A stretch of 64,000 nt of DNA from Clostridium prolinivorans (GTDB lineage: Bacteria; Bacillota; Clostridia; Clostridiales; Clostridiaceae): positions 373,189-437,188 of the forward strand of contig NZ_RJWG01000001.1 in the NCBI RefSeq assembly GCF_004011155.1. Direction: 5' to 3'. A program made the position numbers and the translations under genes. The notes below the pieces were generated by a model. It saw nothing but the letters and a program-made list of their open reading frames with translations. It had not been told where the DNA came from and did no database searches. Shown here piece after piece: positions 9,335-18,139 of the stretch. Each line of letters opens with the position of its first letter. The first letter of the stretch is position 1.

Positions 9335-10084
9335 TTATCCAAATCTACCAGTTATATAATCTTCAGTTCTTTTATCTCTAGGTTTATAAAATATATCTTC
9401 AGTTTTACCACTTTCAATGACTTCACCATTTAAAAAGAAAGCCGTATTATCAGAAATTCTTCCAGCCTGTTGCATATTATGAGTTACAATTACTACTGTA
9501 TATTTTTTTTTAAGTTCATCCATTAATTCTTCTACTTTTCCTGTTGATATTGGATCAAGAGCAGAAGTTGGCTCATCCATTAAAATTACTTCCGGTTCAA
9601 CTGCTAATACCCTTGCTATACATAGTCGTTGCTGTTGACCTCCTGATAATCCTTGTGCACTTTTTTTTAACCTATCTTTAACTTCATCCCATAGTGCAGC
9701 CCCTTTAAGACTTTTTTCAACAATTTCATCTAAAACATTTTTATTTTTTATTCCATGAATCTTAGGACCATAAGTAATATTATCATATATAGACATAGGA
9801 AATGGATTAGGTTTTTGAAAAACCATTCCAACTTTTTTTCTAAGTTCTATTACATCATAATCATTATATATATTTTTGCCTTCATATATTACTTGTCCTT
9901 CTATTTTAACATTATCTATTAAATCATTCATTCTGTTTAATGTTCTTAAAAATGTAGATTTACCACAACCTGAAGGTCCAATAAGTGCAGTAACTTTGTT
10001 TTTTGCTATATCTAAATTTATATTTTTTAAAGCATGAACATTTCCATAATAAAGATTTAAATTTTTAGTTTGTATAACATTCAT
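9335..10084 (-). CDS. pstB: Phosphate ABC transporter ATP-binding protein
   Basis: PstB energises high-affinity phosphate import. Walker [10 protein letters not shown] lies at 36-44, the Q-loop is at '[12 protein letters not shown]', the signature is [19 protein letters not shown], Walker B is [12 protein letters not shown], and the switch histidine is in 'VTHNMQQA'. The [14 protein letters not shown] stretch is typical of PstB among ABC ATPases. At 249 residues it is full length. It lies 12 bp after pstA and 21 bp before phoU. Confidence 0.97.
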   Translation of the reverse strand: MNVIQTKNLNLYYGNVHALKNINLDIAKNKVTALIGPSGCGKSTFLRTLNRMNDLIDNVKIEGQVIYEGKNIYNDYDVIELRKKVGMVFQKPNPFPMSIYDNITYGPKIHGIKNKNVLDEIVEKSLKGAALWDEVKDRLKKSAQGLSGGQQQRLCIARVLAVEPEVILMDEPTSALDPISTGKVEELMDELKKKYTVVIVTHNMQQAGRISDNTAFFLNGEVIESGKTEDIFYKPRDKRTEDYITGRFG

Positions 10085-10096
10085 AAAACTTCCCCC

Positions 10097-10981
10097 TTAT
10101 TTTGTTCCTGTGTAAGAAGCATATATTTTTTTCCCTATTGTTCTTGCTAATATATTAAAGATTAGCACCATAATTATTAATACAGCTGAGGCTCCTGCAG
10201 CTATTTGAGCTGAATCTGGAGTAGAGGCTTCTGAATTAAGCTTCCAAATATAAACAGCTAATGTTTCTGCTGGCCTAAATAAACTAAAAGCAGAAACTTT
10301 ATTTACTAAACTAATGTTGTTAAATTTAAGAGGTGGGGCACTCATTCCTGCTGTATATAATAATGCTGCAGCTTCTCCAAATATTCTTCCTGCTGCTAAA
10401 ATAATGCCTGTTAATATTTGAGGTAGCGAAGTTGGAAGAATAACTTTTTTTATTGTCTGCCATTTAGTTGCTCCCAATCCTAAACTTGCTTCTTTAATAC
10501 CAATAGAAGTAGTTTTTATAGCTGTTTCACATACTCTTGTTATAGAAGGAAGATTTATTACCGTTATAGCTAATGCTCCTGATAATAAATTATATCCTCC
10601 CGTTAATTTAACAAATATAATTAATCCAAAAAGTCCTACAACAATAGATGGAAGAGAAGCCATAGTTTCTATGCTTAATCGAATAATATTAAGCAAAAAA
10701 CCTTCTTTAGCATATTCAGCTAAATATATTCCTGCTCCTATACCTATAGGAATTGTAATTAATAGAGAAACTATTAAAAGATAAAATGAATTAAATAGCA
10801 TTGGACCTATGCCGCCACCAGTTTCTCCAAATTTGGGATTTCCAGTTAAAAATTTTAAATTTAAAGAATGTCTACCATTATAAATAATAAATCCTATAAG
10901 GCTTATTAAAATAATTAAAACCATAGCAGATATAACATATAATATTATTGTTGCTATCTTATCTTTTAATTTAGCGCTCAT
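10097..10981 (-). CDS. pstA: Phosphate ABC transporter permease PstA
   Basis: One of two membrane permeases of the phosphate transporter. At 294 residues it has six predicted membrane helices, starting with a long hydrophobic segment at about 12-35. The EAA loop, 'EASLGLGATKWQTIKKVILPTSLPQI', follows the standard binding-protein-dependent permease pattern, seen here as EASLGLGATKWQ then TIKKVILP. The conserved 'AAGRIFGEAAALLYTAG' follows. It overlaps pstC by one nucleotide (ATGA-type junction), implying translational coupling and equal stoichiometry. Confidence 0.96.
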   Translation of the reverse strand: MSAKLKDKIATIILYVISAMVLIILISLIGFIIYNGRHSLNLKFLTGNPKFGETGGGIGPMLFNSFYLLIVSLLITIPIGIGAGIYLAEYAKEGFLLNIIRLSIETMASLPSIVVGLFGLIIFVKLTGGYNLLSGALAITVINLPSITRVCETAIKTTSIGIKEASLGLGATKWQTIKKVILPTSLPQILTGIILAAGRIFGEAAALLYTAGMSAPPLKFNNISLVNKVSAFSLFRPAETLAVYIWKLNSEASTPDSAQIAAGASAVLIIMVLIFNILARTIGKKIYASYTGTK

Positions 10982-11883
10982 TATATTTCATCCTTCCTGC
11001 CTAATTTCCTTATAATAATAATAAAAATAAATGAAACTATAAGTAATAAAAGCGACATAGACCATAAAGCATTATTCCATTCAGATCCAAATATAGTGTT
11101 AGCCATATCCATAGTTAAAATGCTTGTAAGAGTAGAAGTTGTATCTAATAAAGAACTAGGAAGGTTAATTGAGTTACCAATAACCATTTGTACTGCTAAT
11201 GCTTCGCCAAAGGCTCTAGCAATTCCTAAAACTATTCCAGTTAAAATGCCATTTTTAGCCGCTGGTACTATAACTTTACTTATAGTCTGCCATCTAGTAG
11301 CACCTAATCCATAAGAGGCTTCAATATAATCTTTAGGAATGTTTTTAATAGCGTCTGAAGAAATACTTGTTATTGTCGGAAGTATCATAATACTTAATAC
11401 AAGAATACCTGCTAATAAGCTAAATCCCAGCCCTCCAAAAACATTTTTTATAAAAGGTACTAAAACCGTAAGTCCTACAAATCCATATACAACTGAAGGA
11501 ATTCCTACAAATAGCTCCATTGCAGGTTGAAGTAGTTTTTCTCCTATTTTAGGAGAAATTGTATTCATAAAAATTGCTAATCCTATTCCAAGTGGAGCAC
11601 TTATCAATACAGCTCCAACTGAAACTAATATAGATGATATTATAAAAATTAACGTTCCAAATTGAGGACCTCCATTTTCAAGCGACGCATCTGGATTCCA
11701 ATTTGTAGAAAATAAAAATTTGGTTATTGGATATTTATCTTTTGTAAAAGTGCTTAGACCTTTTAATGTTACAAAAATAATTATTGATACCGTTAAAGCT
11801 ACTATTAAAAGTCCGCATATTGTAACAAAAGTTTTCCCTATATATTCATTTTTTAACTTTTTTGAAAAATTTTCCTTATTCAT
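10981..11883 (-). CDS. pstC: Phosphate ABC transporter permease PstC
   Basis: The partner permease of PstA: 300 residues, about six membrane helices, and an N-terminal cytoplasmic segment before the first helix (~20-43). The EAA loop reads EASYGLGATRWQ followed by TISKVIVPAAK. The family motif ELFVGIPSVVYGFVGL is present in the middle. It lies 23 bp after pstS and overlaps pstA by one nucleotide. PstA and PstC form the channel that receives phosphate from PstS. Confidence 0.96.
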   Translation of the reverse strand: MNKENFSKKLKNEYIGKTFVTICGLLIVALTVSIIIFVTLKGLSTFTKDKYPITKFLFSTNWNPDASLENGGPQFGTLIFIISSILVSVGAVLISAPLGIGLAIFMNTISPKIGEKLLQPAMELFVGIPSVVYGFVGLTVLVPFIKNVFGGLGFSLLAGILVLSIMILPTITSISSDAIKNIPKDYIEASYGLGATRWQTISKVIVPAAKNGILTGIVLGIARAFGEALAVQMVIGNSINLPSSLLDTTSTLTSILTMDMANTIFGSEWNNALWSMSLLLLIVSFIFIIIIRKLGRKDEI

Positions 11884-11906
11884 ATATAATCATCCTTATC
11901 TCAAAT

Positions 11907-12794
11907 TTATTTTCTAGTTACTTTCATATCTTTTATAGGTATATATCCTAAATTTTCTACTAATACACTTACTTCAGGAGTGATCATGTAATCTAAAAAC
12001 ATCTTTGTGACTCCTTTAGGATCTCCTTTAGTATACATGTGCTCATATGACCAAATTTTGTATTTGCCATTAGCAATATTTTCTTTGTTCATATCTACAC
12101 CATCTACTTTTAGAATCTTTATATTGCTTTCTTTAGAAATTGTTTTTAAAAATGAAGAAGCTAAATACCCTATGGCTCCATCATTTGATTCTATCGTTTT
12201 TTGTACTGCTCCACTTGAATCTTGAGTTAAAACTTTCCCTTGAATTTCGTCTTCTCCATTAAGAGCATATTTTTTAAATGCAGCTCGTGTTCCTGAAGAT
12301 TTGGGTCTATTTATTACAACTATAGGGAGATCATTTCCTCCAACTTCTTTCCAATTTGTTACTTTACCTGTAAAAATTTTTATTAAATCACTACTGCTTA
12401 TATTATCTATTTGTACTTTATTATTCACTACTATTCCAAATCCCACAACACAAATTTTATGATCCACAAGTTGATTTGCAAATTCTGGTTTTAGTTTATC
12501 TTCAGCATCTATATCTGAATTTCCTATATCAACTGCTCCTTGAATCACTTGAGTTAATCCTGTTCCACTTCCACCACCTTGAACATTTATTATAACATCA
12601 GTATATTTTTCGCTGAATTTTTTGCCTGCAGATTCAACTAAAGGTTGTAGAGCTGTAGAACCTGCAATAGTTATCAATCCTGACACATCTGATTTAGATT
12701 CATAATTATTATTTTTTTTACACCCACTAGAAAAAATAATTATATTGATTAATATTAGTACGATTATTTTCATTTTTAGGGCACTTTTTTTCAT
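11907..12794 (-). CDS. pstS: Phosphate-binding lipoprotein PstS
   Basis: PstS captures extracellular phosphate for the PstAC channel. The N-terminus is a lipoprotein signal: KK basic start, hydrophobic run, and FSSG-C lipobox with the lipidated cysteine at residue 25. Phosphate-binding signatures are visible, for example 'AGSTALQPLVESAGKKF', 'GGGSGTGLTQV', and 'RPKSSGTRAAF'. The ATG at 12794 is preceded by GGGAGGT; an earlier in-frame start six codons upstream overlaps that site and is rejected. The gene heads the pst operon and has its own PhoP-box promoter. Confidence 0.97.
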   Translation of the reverse strand: MKKSALKMKIIVLILINIIIFSSGCKKNNNYESKSDVSGLITIAGSTALQPLVESAGKKFSEKYTDVIINVQGGGSGTGLTQVIQGAVDIGNSDIDAEDKLKPEFANQLVDHKICVVGFGIVVNNKVQIDNISSSDLIKIFTGKVTNWKEVGGNDLPIVVINRPKSSGTRAAFKKYALNGEDEIQGKVLTQDSSGAVQKTIESNDGAIGYLASSFLKTISKESNIKILKVDGVDMNKENIANGKYKIWSYEHMYTKGDPKGVTKMFLDYMITPEVSVLVENLGYIPIKDMKVTRK

Positions 12795-12842
12795 TATAAA
12801 AATACCTCCCAAAAGTATATAAAATTATATGTATATATGTTG

Positions 12843-12896
12843 ATTATAAATTTTCAAAGTTAAATTAATGTTATGTATATGTTAAAATAAATTAAC
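12843..12896 (-). promoter_or_regulatory. PhoP box array and -10 element upstream of pstS
   Basis: Read on the minus strand, hexamers GTTAAT, TTAACA, ATAACA and TTAACT follow one another with exactly five bases between them (11-bp pitch). This matches the TT(A/C/T)ACA-N5 direct repeats bound by PhoP in Bacillus and reported upstream of clostridial pst operons. A TATAAT -10 (12843-12848) starts 9 bp past the last hexamer. It lies about 50-100 bp ahead of the pstS start, so it likely drives phosphate-starvation induction of pstSCAB-phoU. Confidence 0.8.
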
Positions 12897-12963
12897 ATAT
12901 ATATTTTTATATAAAATATTATTATCCTAAAAAAATTTTCAATGCATATTCAAAAAATTAAAT

Positions 12964-13016
12964 TATATATACCATTAAAAATATAAATTAAATCTATCTT
13001 TTTAATGGTATATATA
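12964..13016 (-). terminator. Intrinsic terminator of phoPR
   Basis: An 18-bp perfect stem (12964-12981 with 12999-13016, core ACCATTAAAAA/TTTTTAATGGT) around a 17-nt loop. It is followed on the minus strand by TAATTTTTTG. The last codons of phoR form the upstream arm, and the stop is in the loop. It separates phoPR from the independently promoted pst operon. Confidence 0.85.
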
Positions 13017-14697
13017 TTGTAAATTTTGTTCCTACTCCTAATTGACTTTCTACTTCTATATTTCCATTAAAGCTTAAAACAATATGTTTAACTATAGCAA
13101 GACCTAATCCAGTCCCCCCTTGGCTTCTAGACCTTGCTTTATCAATTCTATAAAATCTTTCAAATATTCTGTTTAAATGCTCTTTAGACATGCCTACTCC
13201 AGTATCTTCCACCCAAATAATATAATTGTTATTTTTTAGTTCTGTACCTATAAAAACTTTATCATTTTTTTCTGAATATTTTATACCATTGTCAACTAAA
13301 TTTATAATCATTTGTTTAAATCTGTCTCTATCTCCTACAATAGTAGGAAGATTTTCTCCAACAATTTTAATATTTACCCCTTTAGATTCTGCAATATTTT
13401 TCATAAGATTGTATACTTCTTCTATTACTTCATTTATATTAAATTCCTCTAATTTACCTTCTCTATGTTGCTCAATATGCGATAATATAAGTATATCATT
13501 TATCAATCTAGTTAATCTTTCAGCCTCATCATTAATAATATCTAGAAATTTATCTCTTGTATCTGAATCTTCTACATATTTAAGAGTTTCAGCAAAACCT
13601 TTAATTGATGTAAGCGGAGTTTTTAATTCATGAGATACATTTGCAACAAATTGTGATCTCATATTTTCTAATTTTTTAATATCAGTTATATCTTGAACTA
13701 CTGCAACAGTACCTATAAGTTTATGTTCGCTTATTATATCCGCTGTTTTTATTCTTAATTCTCTTTCTTTAGGCCATGTTATTTTTATTTCTTTATATTC
13801 TTCTAAATTGTATTTAAATATGTTCTCAAAATTATACTCATCTATAACGTCTAATAAATTTTCACCTATTACATCTTTATTTATGCCAAATATTTCTTTA
13901 GCATAAGGATTTATCATTATAATTTTATAATTTACATCAATGGCTATAACTCCGCTATCCATGCTTTTCAATATAGCTTCTAATCTGTTTTGTTTATCAG
14001 TAACATCTTTAAGCAGAATCTGAAGTTTATCAGCCATATCATTAAATGCTTTGCTTAATTCCCCTATTTCGTCATTAGATGTTATTTTTGATCTTTTATA
14101 AAGTTCACCATGTGCCAATCTTGATGCTATATATTGTAAGTTTTTTATTGGACTTACAATAATTTGAGATAATCTTATTGACATTATTGTTGCTATAAAA
14201 AGAACAAATATTAAAGTAATAATATAATCTTTAATATATTTACTTTTAAAATTATTTATTAAAGAAGCTTCCATAGAACTTCTTACTATATATCCATCAT
14301 CAAAAACAGAAGCTACATATATCATATTTTTATTTAAAGTAGAACTATATCTAATACTATATCCAATGCCATTTTTTCGAGCTTCTTTTATTTCAGCCCT
14401 GTTATTATGATTTTTCATAGTTTCACTATCAACTATTGAATCAAATATTACATTTCCTGATTTATCTATATATGTAATTCTTATATTTAAATATTTTAGA
14501 TTATTTTTTATAAATTCATCTTTATTTTTTATATTATCGCTTTTTAATATACTAATTATAAAGTCATTATTGTTTTTTAACTGTTTTTTTAAATTTTCAT
14601 TAAAACTATAATTACTTATTCTAATAAAAAAAATAGTTAATACTATAACGCTCAAACTTAAAACAGTTAATATATAATATACAAGTCGTTTTTTCAC
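12994..14697 (-). CDS. phoR: Phosphate-regulon sensor histidine kinase PhoR
   Basis: A 567-residue membrane kinase. It has a first membrane helix at about 6-26, an extracellular sensor of ~130 residues, a second helix at ~160-180, and HAMP (~180-230). These are followed by PAS (~235-340), HisKA with phospho-accepting His in VANVSHELKTPLTS, and HATPase with N box DNGIKYSE, G1 VEDTGVGM and G2 GGTGLGLAI. It autophosphorylates and passes phosphate to PhoP. I set the start at GTG 14697, one base after the phoP stop and behind AGGTGA. A GTG three codons earlier is possible. Its adjacency to phoP and pst makes the phosphate assignment firm. Confidence 0.93.
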   Translation of the reverse strand: MKKRLVYYILTVLSLSVIVLTIFFIRISNYSFNENLKKQLKNNNDFIISILKSDNIKNKDEFIKNNLKYLNIRITYIDKSGNVIFDSIVDSETMKNHNNRAEIKEARKNGIGYSIRYSSTLNKNMIYVASVFDDGYIVRSSMEASLINNFKSKYIKDYIITLIFVLFIATIMSIRLSQIIVSPIKNLQYIASRLAHGELYKRSKITSNDEIGELSKAFNDMADKLQILLKDVTDKQNRLEAILKSMDSGVIAIDVNYKIIMINPYAKEIFGINKDVIGENLLDVIDEYNFENIFKYNLEEYKEIKITWPKERELRIKTADIISEHKLIGTVAVVQDITDIKKLENMRSQFVANVSHELKTPLTSIKGFAETLKYVEDSDTRDKFLDIINDEAERLTRLINDILILSHIEQHREGKLEEFNINEVIEEVYNLMKNIAESKGVNIKIVGENLPTIVGDRDRFKQMIINLVDNGIKYSEKNDKVFIGTELKNNNYIIWVEDTGVGMSKEHLNRIFERFYRIDKARSRSQGGTGLGLAIVKHIVLSFNGNIEVESQLGVGTKFTIYIPLKR

Positions 14698-14698
14698 A

Positions 14699-15394
14699 TT
14701 AATCACCTATGTTAAACCTATATCCTACACCTCTAATAGTTTCAATATATTTAGGGGATTTATCATCATATTCTATCTTTTGCCTTAAATGCCTTATATG
14801 AACATCCACAGTTCTTGTCTCTCCAATAAAATCATATCCCCAGACTTTATCAAGCAAAAATTCCCTAGTTATTACTCTGCCTTTATTTTTTATTAGTATT
14901 TCCAGTACTTCAAATTCTTTTAATGTAAGCTCTATTTTTTTCCCGTCTTTTGTAACTTCATGATTTTCAAAATCTATAACTATACTATCAAACTTGAAAA
15001 TTTTATCTATTGGATTATTTGATGTCCTTCTAAGCACAGCCTTAACTCTTGCAAGAAGTTCTCTTATAGAAAATGGTTTAGTTATATAATCATCTGCACC
15101 AAGTTCTAACCCTAAAATTTTATCTAATTCTTCGCTTTTAGCAGTTATCATAATTATTGGAATATTAGAAACACTAATGTCTTTTCTAACTTCTTTACAT
15201 ACATCATATCCATCTTTTTCTGGAAGCATCACATCCAGTAGCACTAAATCTGGCTTTTCATTTTTTATTAATTTTAAAGCATCTATTCCATTGCCAGCAC
15301 AAATAACTTTATATCCGACATTTTCAAGATTAAATTTTATAAGTTCTTGGATATGCTCTTCATCATCTACAATAAGTATTTTATATTGTGACAT
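14699..15394 (-). CDS. phoP: Phosphate-regulon response regulator PhoP (OmpR family)
   Basis: A 231-residue OmpR/PhoB regulator. The receiver domain has the acidic pair D10/D11, phospho-acceptor D54 in LVLLDVMLPEKDG, and Lys105 in DDYITKPFS. The C-terminal winged helix includes EVLEILIKNKGRVITREFLL and the recognition helix 'TRTVDVHIRHLRQKIE'. Phosphorylated PhoP would bind the hexamer array upstream of pstS. It is cotranscribed with phoR. pgeF is 15 bp upstream, so read-through from pgeF is likely in addition to any own promoter. Confidence 0.94.
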   Translation of the reverse strand: MSQYKILIVDDEEHIQELIKFNLENVGYKVICAGNGIDALKLIKNEKPDLVLLDVMLPEKDGYDVCKEVRKDISVSNIPIIMITAKSEELDKILGLELGADDYITKPFSIRELLARVKAVLRRTSNNPIDKIFKFDSIVIDFENHEVTKDGKKIELTLKEFEVLEILIKNKGRVITREFLLDKVWGYDFIGETRTVDVHIRHLRQKIEYDDKSPKYIETIRGVGYRFNIGD

Positions 15395-15409
15395 TATACC
15401 CCTCCATTA

Positions 15410-16132
15410 TTATTTCATATATATGTATGAAAACATTCGTCCACAATTTTTCCCAAATTTTCTATAAGAATAAAGTTCATATTCTTTATTACAAAATGTA
15501 CAAATATCTACTGAATTTATATTTTGTAAATAAACTCCCTGACTTTTAAGTTGTGTACTTATACATAGTTTGAGATTTAATTTGTTATTTTTTATAATAT
15601 CTATATCTTTATATGTTTTACAACTTTTAAATTTTTCAGCTACATCTTCACCTATTTCATAACAGCATTCCATATTATGAGGTCCTATATATGCAACTAT
15701 ATCAGATGGATTTGAATTAAATTCTTTTTTCATTTTTTCTATTGCTTTAATAACTATACAAGAAAGTGTCCCTCTCCATCCACTATGTATCGCAGCTATT
15801 ACTTCTTTATTTGTATCATATATAATAACAGGTACACAATCAGCAGTAAACACACCTATTCCTATATTTTTTTTATTTGTTATAATTCCATCTCCTTTAT
15901 AATTATATAAACTTAAACTATTATTTGTTATATATATATTATCTGAATGAATTTGACTTAAATACAATATATCTTCTAGTCCCATTAATTTCTTCAATTT
16001 TTCAATATTATTTTTACCAATATCTGAATTTATATTAAAATCAATATTATTTTTTGCTGTAGAAAAAAATATATTAGCATTTTTCACTTTTTCAGTTAAA
16101 AATTCATATTTATCTATTGCTATTTTTTTCAT
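15410..16132 (-). CDS. pgeF: Purine nucleoside phosphorylase / laccase-domain protein (YfiH/PgeF family)
   Basis: A 240-residue DUF152 (LACC1-like) protein. The family motifs ADCVPV, AAIHSGWRGT and YIGPHNMECCYEIG carry the Zn-binding cysteine and histidines. Members cleave purine nucleosides and, in E. coli, edit peptidoglycan precursors; which role applies here is unknown. The start is ATG 16132 after AAGGAGA; an ATG seven codons earlier precedes the ribosome site and is rejected. It lies 15 bp ahead of phoP, the same neighbour order I recall from C. acetobutylicum. Confidence 0.88.
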   Translation of the reverse strand: MKKIAIDKYEFLTEKVKNANIFFSTAKNNIDFNINSDIGKNNIEKLKKLMGLEDILYLSQIHSDNIYITNNSLSLYNYKGDGIITNKKNIGIGVFTADCVPVIIYDTNKEVIAAIHSGWRGTLSCIVIKAIEKMKKEFNSNPSDIVAYIGPHNMECCYEIGEDVAEKFKSCKTYKDIDIIKNNKLNLKLCISTQLKSQGVYLQNINSVDICTFCNKEYELYSYRKFGKNCGRMFSYIYMK

Positions 16133-16219
16133 TTTTCTCTCCTTAATTAACATTATAACATTTACTCTTAAACATAATAATAAAAATAAATATATTTTAA
16201 CTTATATTTAACATAATAA

Positions 16220-16239
16220 AAATGCCCTTTAGGGCATTT
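16220..16239 (-). terminator. Intrinsic terminator of nrdR
   Basis: AAATGCCCT/AGGGCATTT (16220-16228 with 16231-16239), 2-nt loop as drawn, followed on the minus strand by TTTTTATTA. The hairpin overlaps the nrdR stop codon. Confidence 0.85.
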
Positions 16240-16696
16240 AACTTTTATTTGTCATTAAATTTTTTATTTCTTCCATAAATGTATTTATATCTTTAAATTG
16301 TCTATAAACAGAAGCAAATCTTACATATGCTACTTCATCTAAATTTTTTAAACTTTCCATAATCATTTCACCTATATAATCAGATTTTACTTCTGTAAGC
16401 ATCTGATTACTTAATTTTTTTTCAATATCATTTGCTATAGCTTCAATTTGCATACGTGATATAGGCCTTTTTTGACATGCCTTCAAAAGACCGTTTATTA
16501 TTTTAGACTTATCAAAATACTCTCTACTAGAATCTTTTTTTATAACTAAAATAGGAATATCTTCTACTTTTTCATAAGTAGTATATCTTTTGTTACATTT
16601 AAGACATTCTCTTCTTCTCCTTATAGCCATGTCATCTTCCGTAGATCTTGAATCTACTACTTTGCTTTCTTCATAACCGCAGAATGGACACTTCAA
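16238..16696 (-). CDS. nrdR: Transcriptional repressor NrdR
   Basis: NrdR senses dATP/ATP and represses ribonucleotide reductase genes. From the chosen start, the protein opens MKCPFCG, the exact N-terminus of the family. It has a zinc ribbon (CPFC..CLKC, residues ~2-34), followed by an ATP-cone domain (~46-136, including 'VIKKDSSREYFDKSKI'). The initiator is taken as TTG at 16696, ten bases after AAGGA. A GTG three codons earlier abuts the ribosome site. Length 152 residues is standard. The stop codon lies in the terminator. Confidence 0.94.
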   Translation of the reverse strand: MKCPFCGYEESKVVDSRSTEDDMAIRRRRECLKCNKRYTTYEKVEDIPILVIKKDSSREYFDKSKIINGLLKACQKRPISRMQIEAIANDIEKKLSNQMLTEVKSDYIGEMIMESLKNLDEVAYVRFASVYRQFKDINTFMEEIKNLMTNKS

Positions 16697-16776
16697 CTTA
16701 TTCACATCCTTGTAATTATAATATAATTAAATGTTTTTATTTATATTATAATTATACACTTTTATGTTACATTTTT

Positions 16777-17040
16777 CTACTCTTTGTTATTTTCAATAAT
16801 CTCTTCTCCTTCAACAAGTATTACATCCACACCAATTTTAACTACTTTTGACCAAGGTATTTCAATTATATTATTTCTATTAAACCAAGAAACATTTTGA
16901 TTAGGTAATAAAATAGATATTATTTTGTAACCATCACAATCAATTTTAAAATCTTTAATATATCCAAGCTTTGTTCCAGAATTAACATCTATTACTTCCA
17001 TTGATTTTAAACTATTTATTGCATACATAGATTCTTCCAT
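16777..17040 (-). CDS. YlmC/YmxH family PRC-barrel sporulation protein
   Basis: An 87-residue PRC-barrel protein. The pattern SLKSMEVIDVNSGTKLGYI, followed by a 'D..II.ILLP' core and the C-terminal 'IPWSKVVKIGVDVILVE', is typical of the YlmC/YmxH family found near sigE-sigG in Bacillus and Clostridium. Molecular function is not established. The start is ATG at 17040 after AGGGGGATA; an earlier in-frame ATG nine codons upstream precedes the ribosome site. sigG lies upstream, separated by a terminator and a dispersed repeat, so it probably has its own promoter. Confidence 0.85.
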   Translation of the reverse strand: MEESMYAINSLKSMEVIDVNSGTKLGYIKDFKIDCDGYKIISILLPNQNVSWFNRNNIIEIPWSKVVKIGVDVILVEGEEIIENNKE

Positions 17041-17128
17041 ACTTTTTATCCCCCTTGCATTTTTCATAAATTTATTTTATAGGTTTATTCTAATATAATT
17101 TATATGAATATTTTAATTATTATATTAT

Positions 17129-17246
17129 GATTATCTAATAAAAAAGTCTTTTTATTAAATATTTACCACTATATATAGATGTAATAGAAATTTAGAAACA
17201 CTATAAATTGTATATCGAAAATTAATTTACAGCTTATTATAGGTTA
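17129..17246 (+). repeat. Dispersed intergenic repeat, copy 1
   Basis: About 118 bp running from GATTATCTAATAAAAA to TTTACAGCTTATTATAGGTTA. It aligns along its length with the copies at 43522-43630 and 63799-63916. Shared blocks are TTTTTATTAAATATT, CACTATATATA, TAATAGAAATTTAGA, CACTATAAAT and AATTTACAGCTTATT. It lies 3' of the sigG terminator on the transcribed strand. No ORF is present. Confidence 0.7.
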
Positions 17247-17273
17247 GTGATATTATTTATTATATAAAATTTA

Positions 17274-17293
17274 AAGAGCCTAAAAAGGCTCTT
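17274..17293 (-). terminator. Intrinsic terminator of sigG
   Basis: AAGAGCC (17274-17280) pairs with GGCTCTT (17287-17293) across a 6-nt loop. The minus-strand exit is TTAAATTTTA. The sigG stop codon overlaps the upstream arm. Confidence 0.75.
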
Positions 17294-18065
17294 ATATATA
17301 TTTTCTCATATGCTTAAGTGCGGTTTTTTCAAGACGAGATACTTGTGCTTGAGATATTCCAATTTCATCAGCAACCTCCATTTGAGTTCTTCCATCAAAA
17401 AATCTTAAAGATAATATTAATTTTTCTCTATCATTTAATTTTTTCATTGCTTCTTTTATAGATATATTTTCAAGCCAGCTATCATCTGAATTTTTATTAT
17501 CACTTATTTGATCCATAACATATATTGCGTCTCCTCCATCATGATATATAGGTTCAAATAGTGAAACTGGATCTTGTATTGCATCTAAAGCAAATACAAC
17601 TTCTTCTCTAGGAACTTTTAATTCTTTAGCAATTTGAGATATTGTAGGTTCTTTATTATTTTCACCTACTAATTTATCTCTTACTTGAAGCGCCCTATAA
17701 GCAATATCTCGTAAAGATCTGCTAACTCTTATAGAATTATTATCTCGTAAATATCTTCTAATTTCTCCTATTATCATAGGGACAGCATAAGTAGAAAATT
17801 TTACATTTTGAGATAAATCAAAATTATCTATAGCTTTAATTAATCCTATGCAACCTACTTGAAATAAATCATCTACATTTTCTCCTCTATTATTAAATCT
17901 TTGAATTACACTTAAAACTAATCTTAAATTACCTTTTATAAATTTTTCTCTAGAAGCCTCATCTCCATCCTTCATATTAATAAGCAGCTGCCTCATTTCA
18001 TTTTCTTTTAAAACTGGAAGCTTTGCTGTATTAACTCCACAAATTTCAACTTTGTTAATCATCAT
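17292..18065 (-). CDS. sigG: RNA polymerase sporulation sigma factor G
   Basis: Sigma-G directs late gene expression in the forespore. At 257 residues it shows the sigma-70 core: region 2 with DDLFQVGCIGLIKAIDNF and KFSTYAVPMIIGEIRRYLRDN, region 3, and region 4 helix-turn-helix TQMEVADEIGISQAQVSRLEK. The N-terminus MINKVEICGVNTAKLPVL is the characteristic SigG leader and distinguishes it from SigF. It is downstream of sigE as in all Bacilli and Clostridia, with its own sigma-F-type promoter in the 74-bp gap. A ribosome site AAAGGGG lies about ten bases before the ATG. Confidence 0.97.
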   Translation of the reverse strand: MMINKVEICGVNTAKLPVLKENEMRQLLINMKDGDEASREKFIKGNLRLVLSVIQRFNNRGENVDDLFQVGCIGLIKAIDNFDLSQNVKFSTYAVPMIIGEIRRYLRDNNSIRVSRSLRDIAYRALQVRDKLVGENNKEPTISQIAKELKVPREEVVFALDAIQDPVSLFEPIYHDGGDAIYVMDQISDNKNSDDSWLENISIKEAMKKLNDREKLILSLRFFDGRTQMEVADEIGISQAQVSRLEKTALKHMRKYI

Positions 18066-18100
18066 TCCGTCATCAGCCCCTTTAGAATAATAGCATTTAA

Positions 18101-18129
18101 ATTATTTCCCGAGGAGCCGATTTTTATAC
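18101..18129 (-). promoter_or_regulatory. Candidate sigma-F promoter of sigG
   Basis: On the minus strand, GTATA (-35), a 15-nt spacer and GGAAATAAT (-10) match the sigma-F consensus remembered from B. subtilis (about GYATA-N15-GGnnAnAnT). It lies in the sigE-sigG gap, about 36 bp before the sigG start. This fits forespore-specific sigG transcription, independent of read-through from sigE. Confidence 0.75.
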
Positions 18130-18139
18130 TAAGGACAAT

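Noticed and set aside
13226-13633. Plus-strand open frame of 135 codons opposite phoR
   Set aside because: It is fully inside phoR on the other strand, has no ribosome site, and its composition follows from the phoR codons. Similar plus-strand frames opposite pstC, aspS, rel and others were rejected for the same reason.
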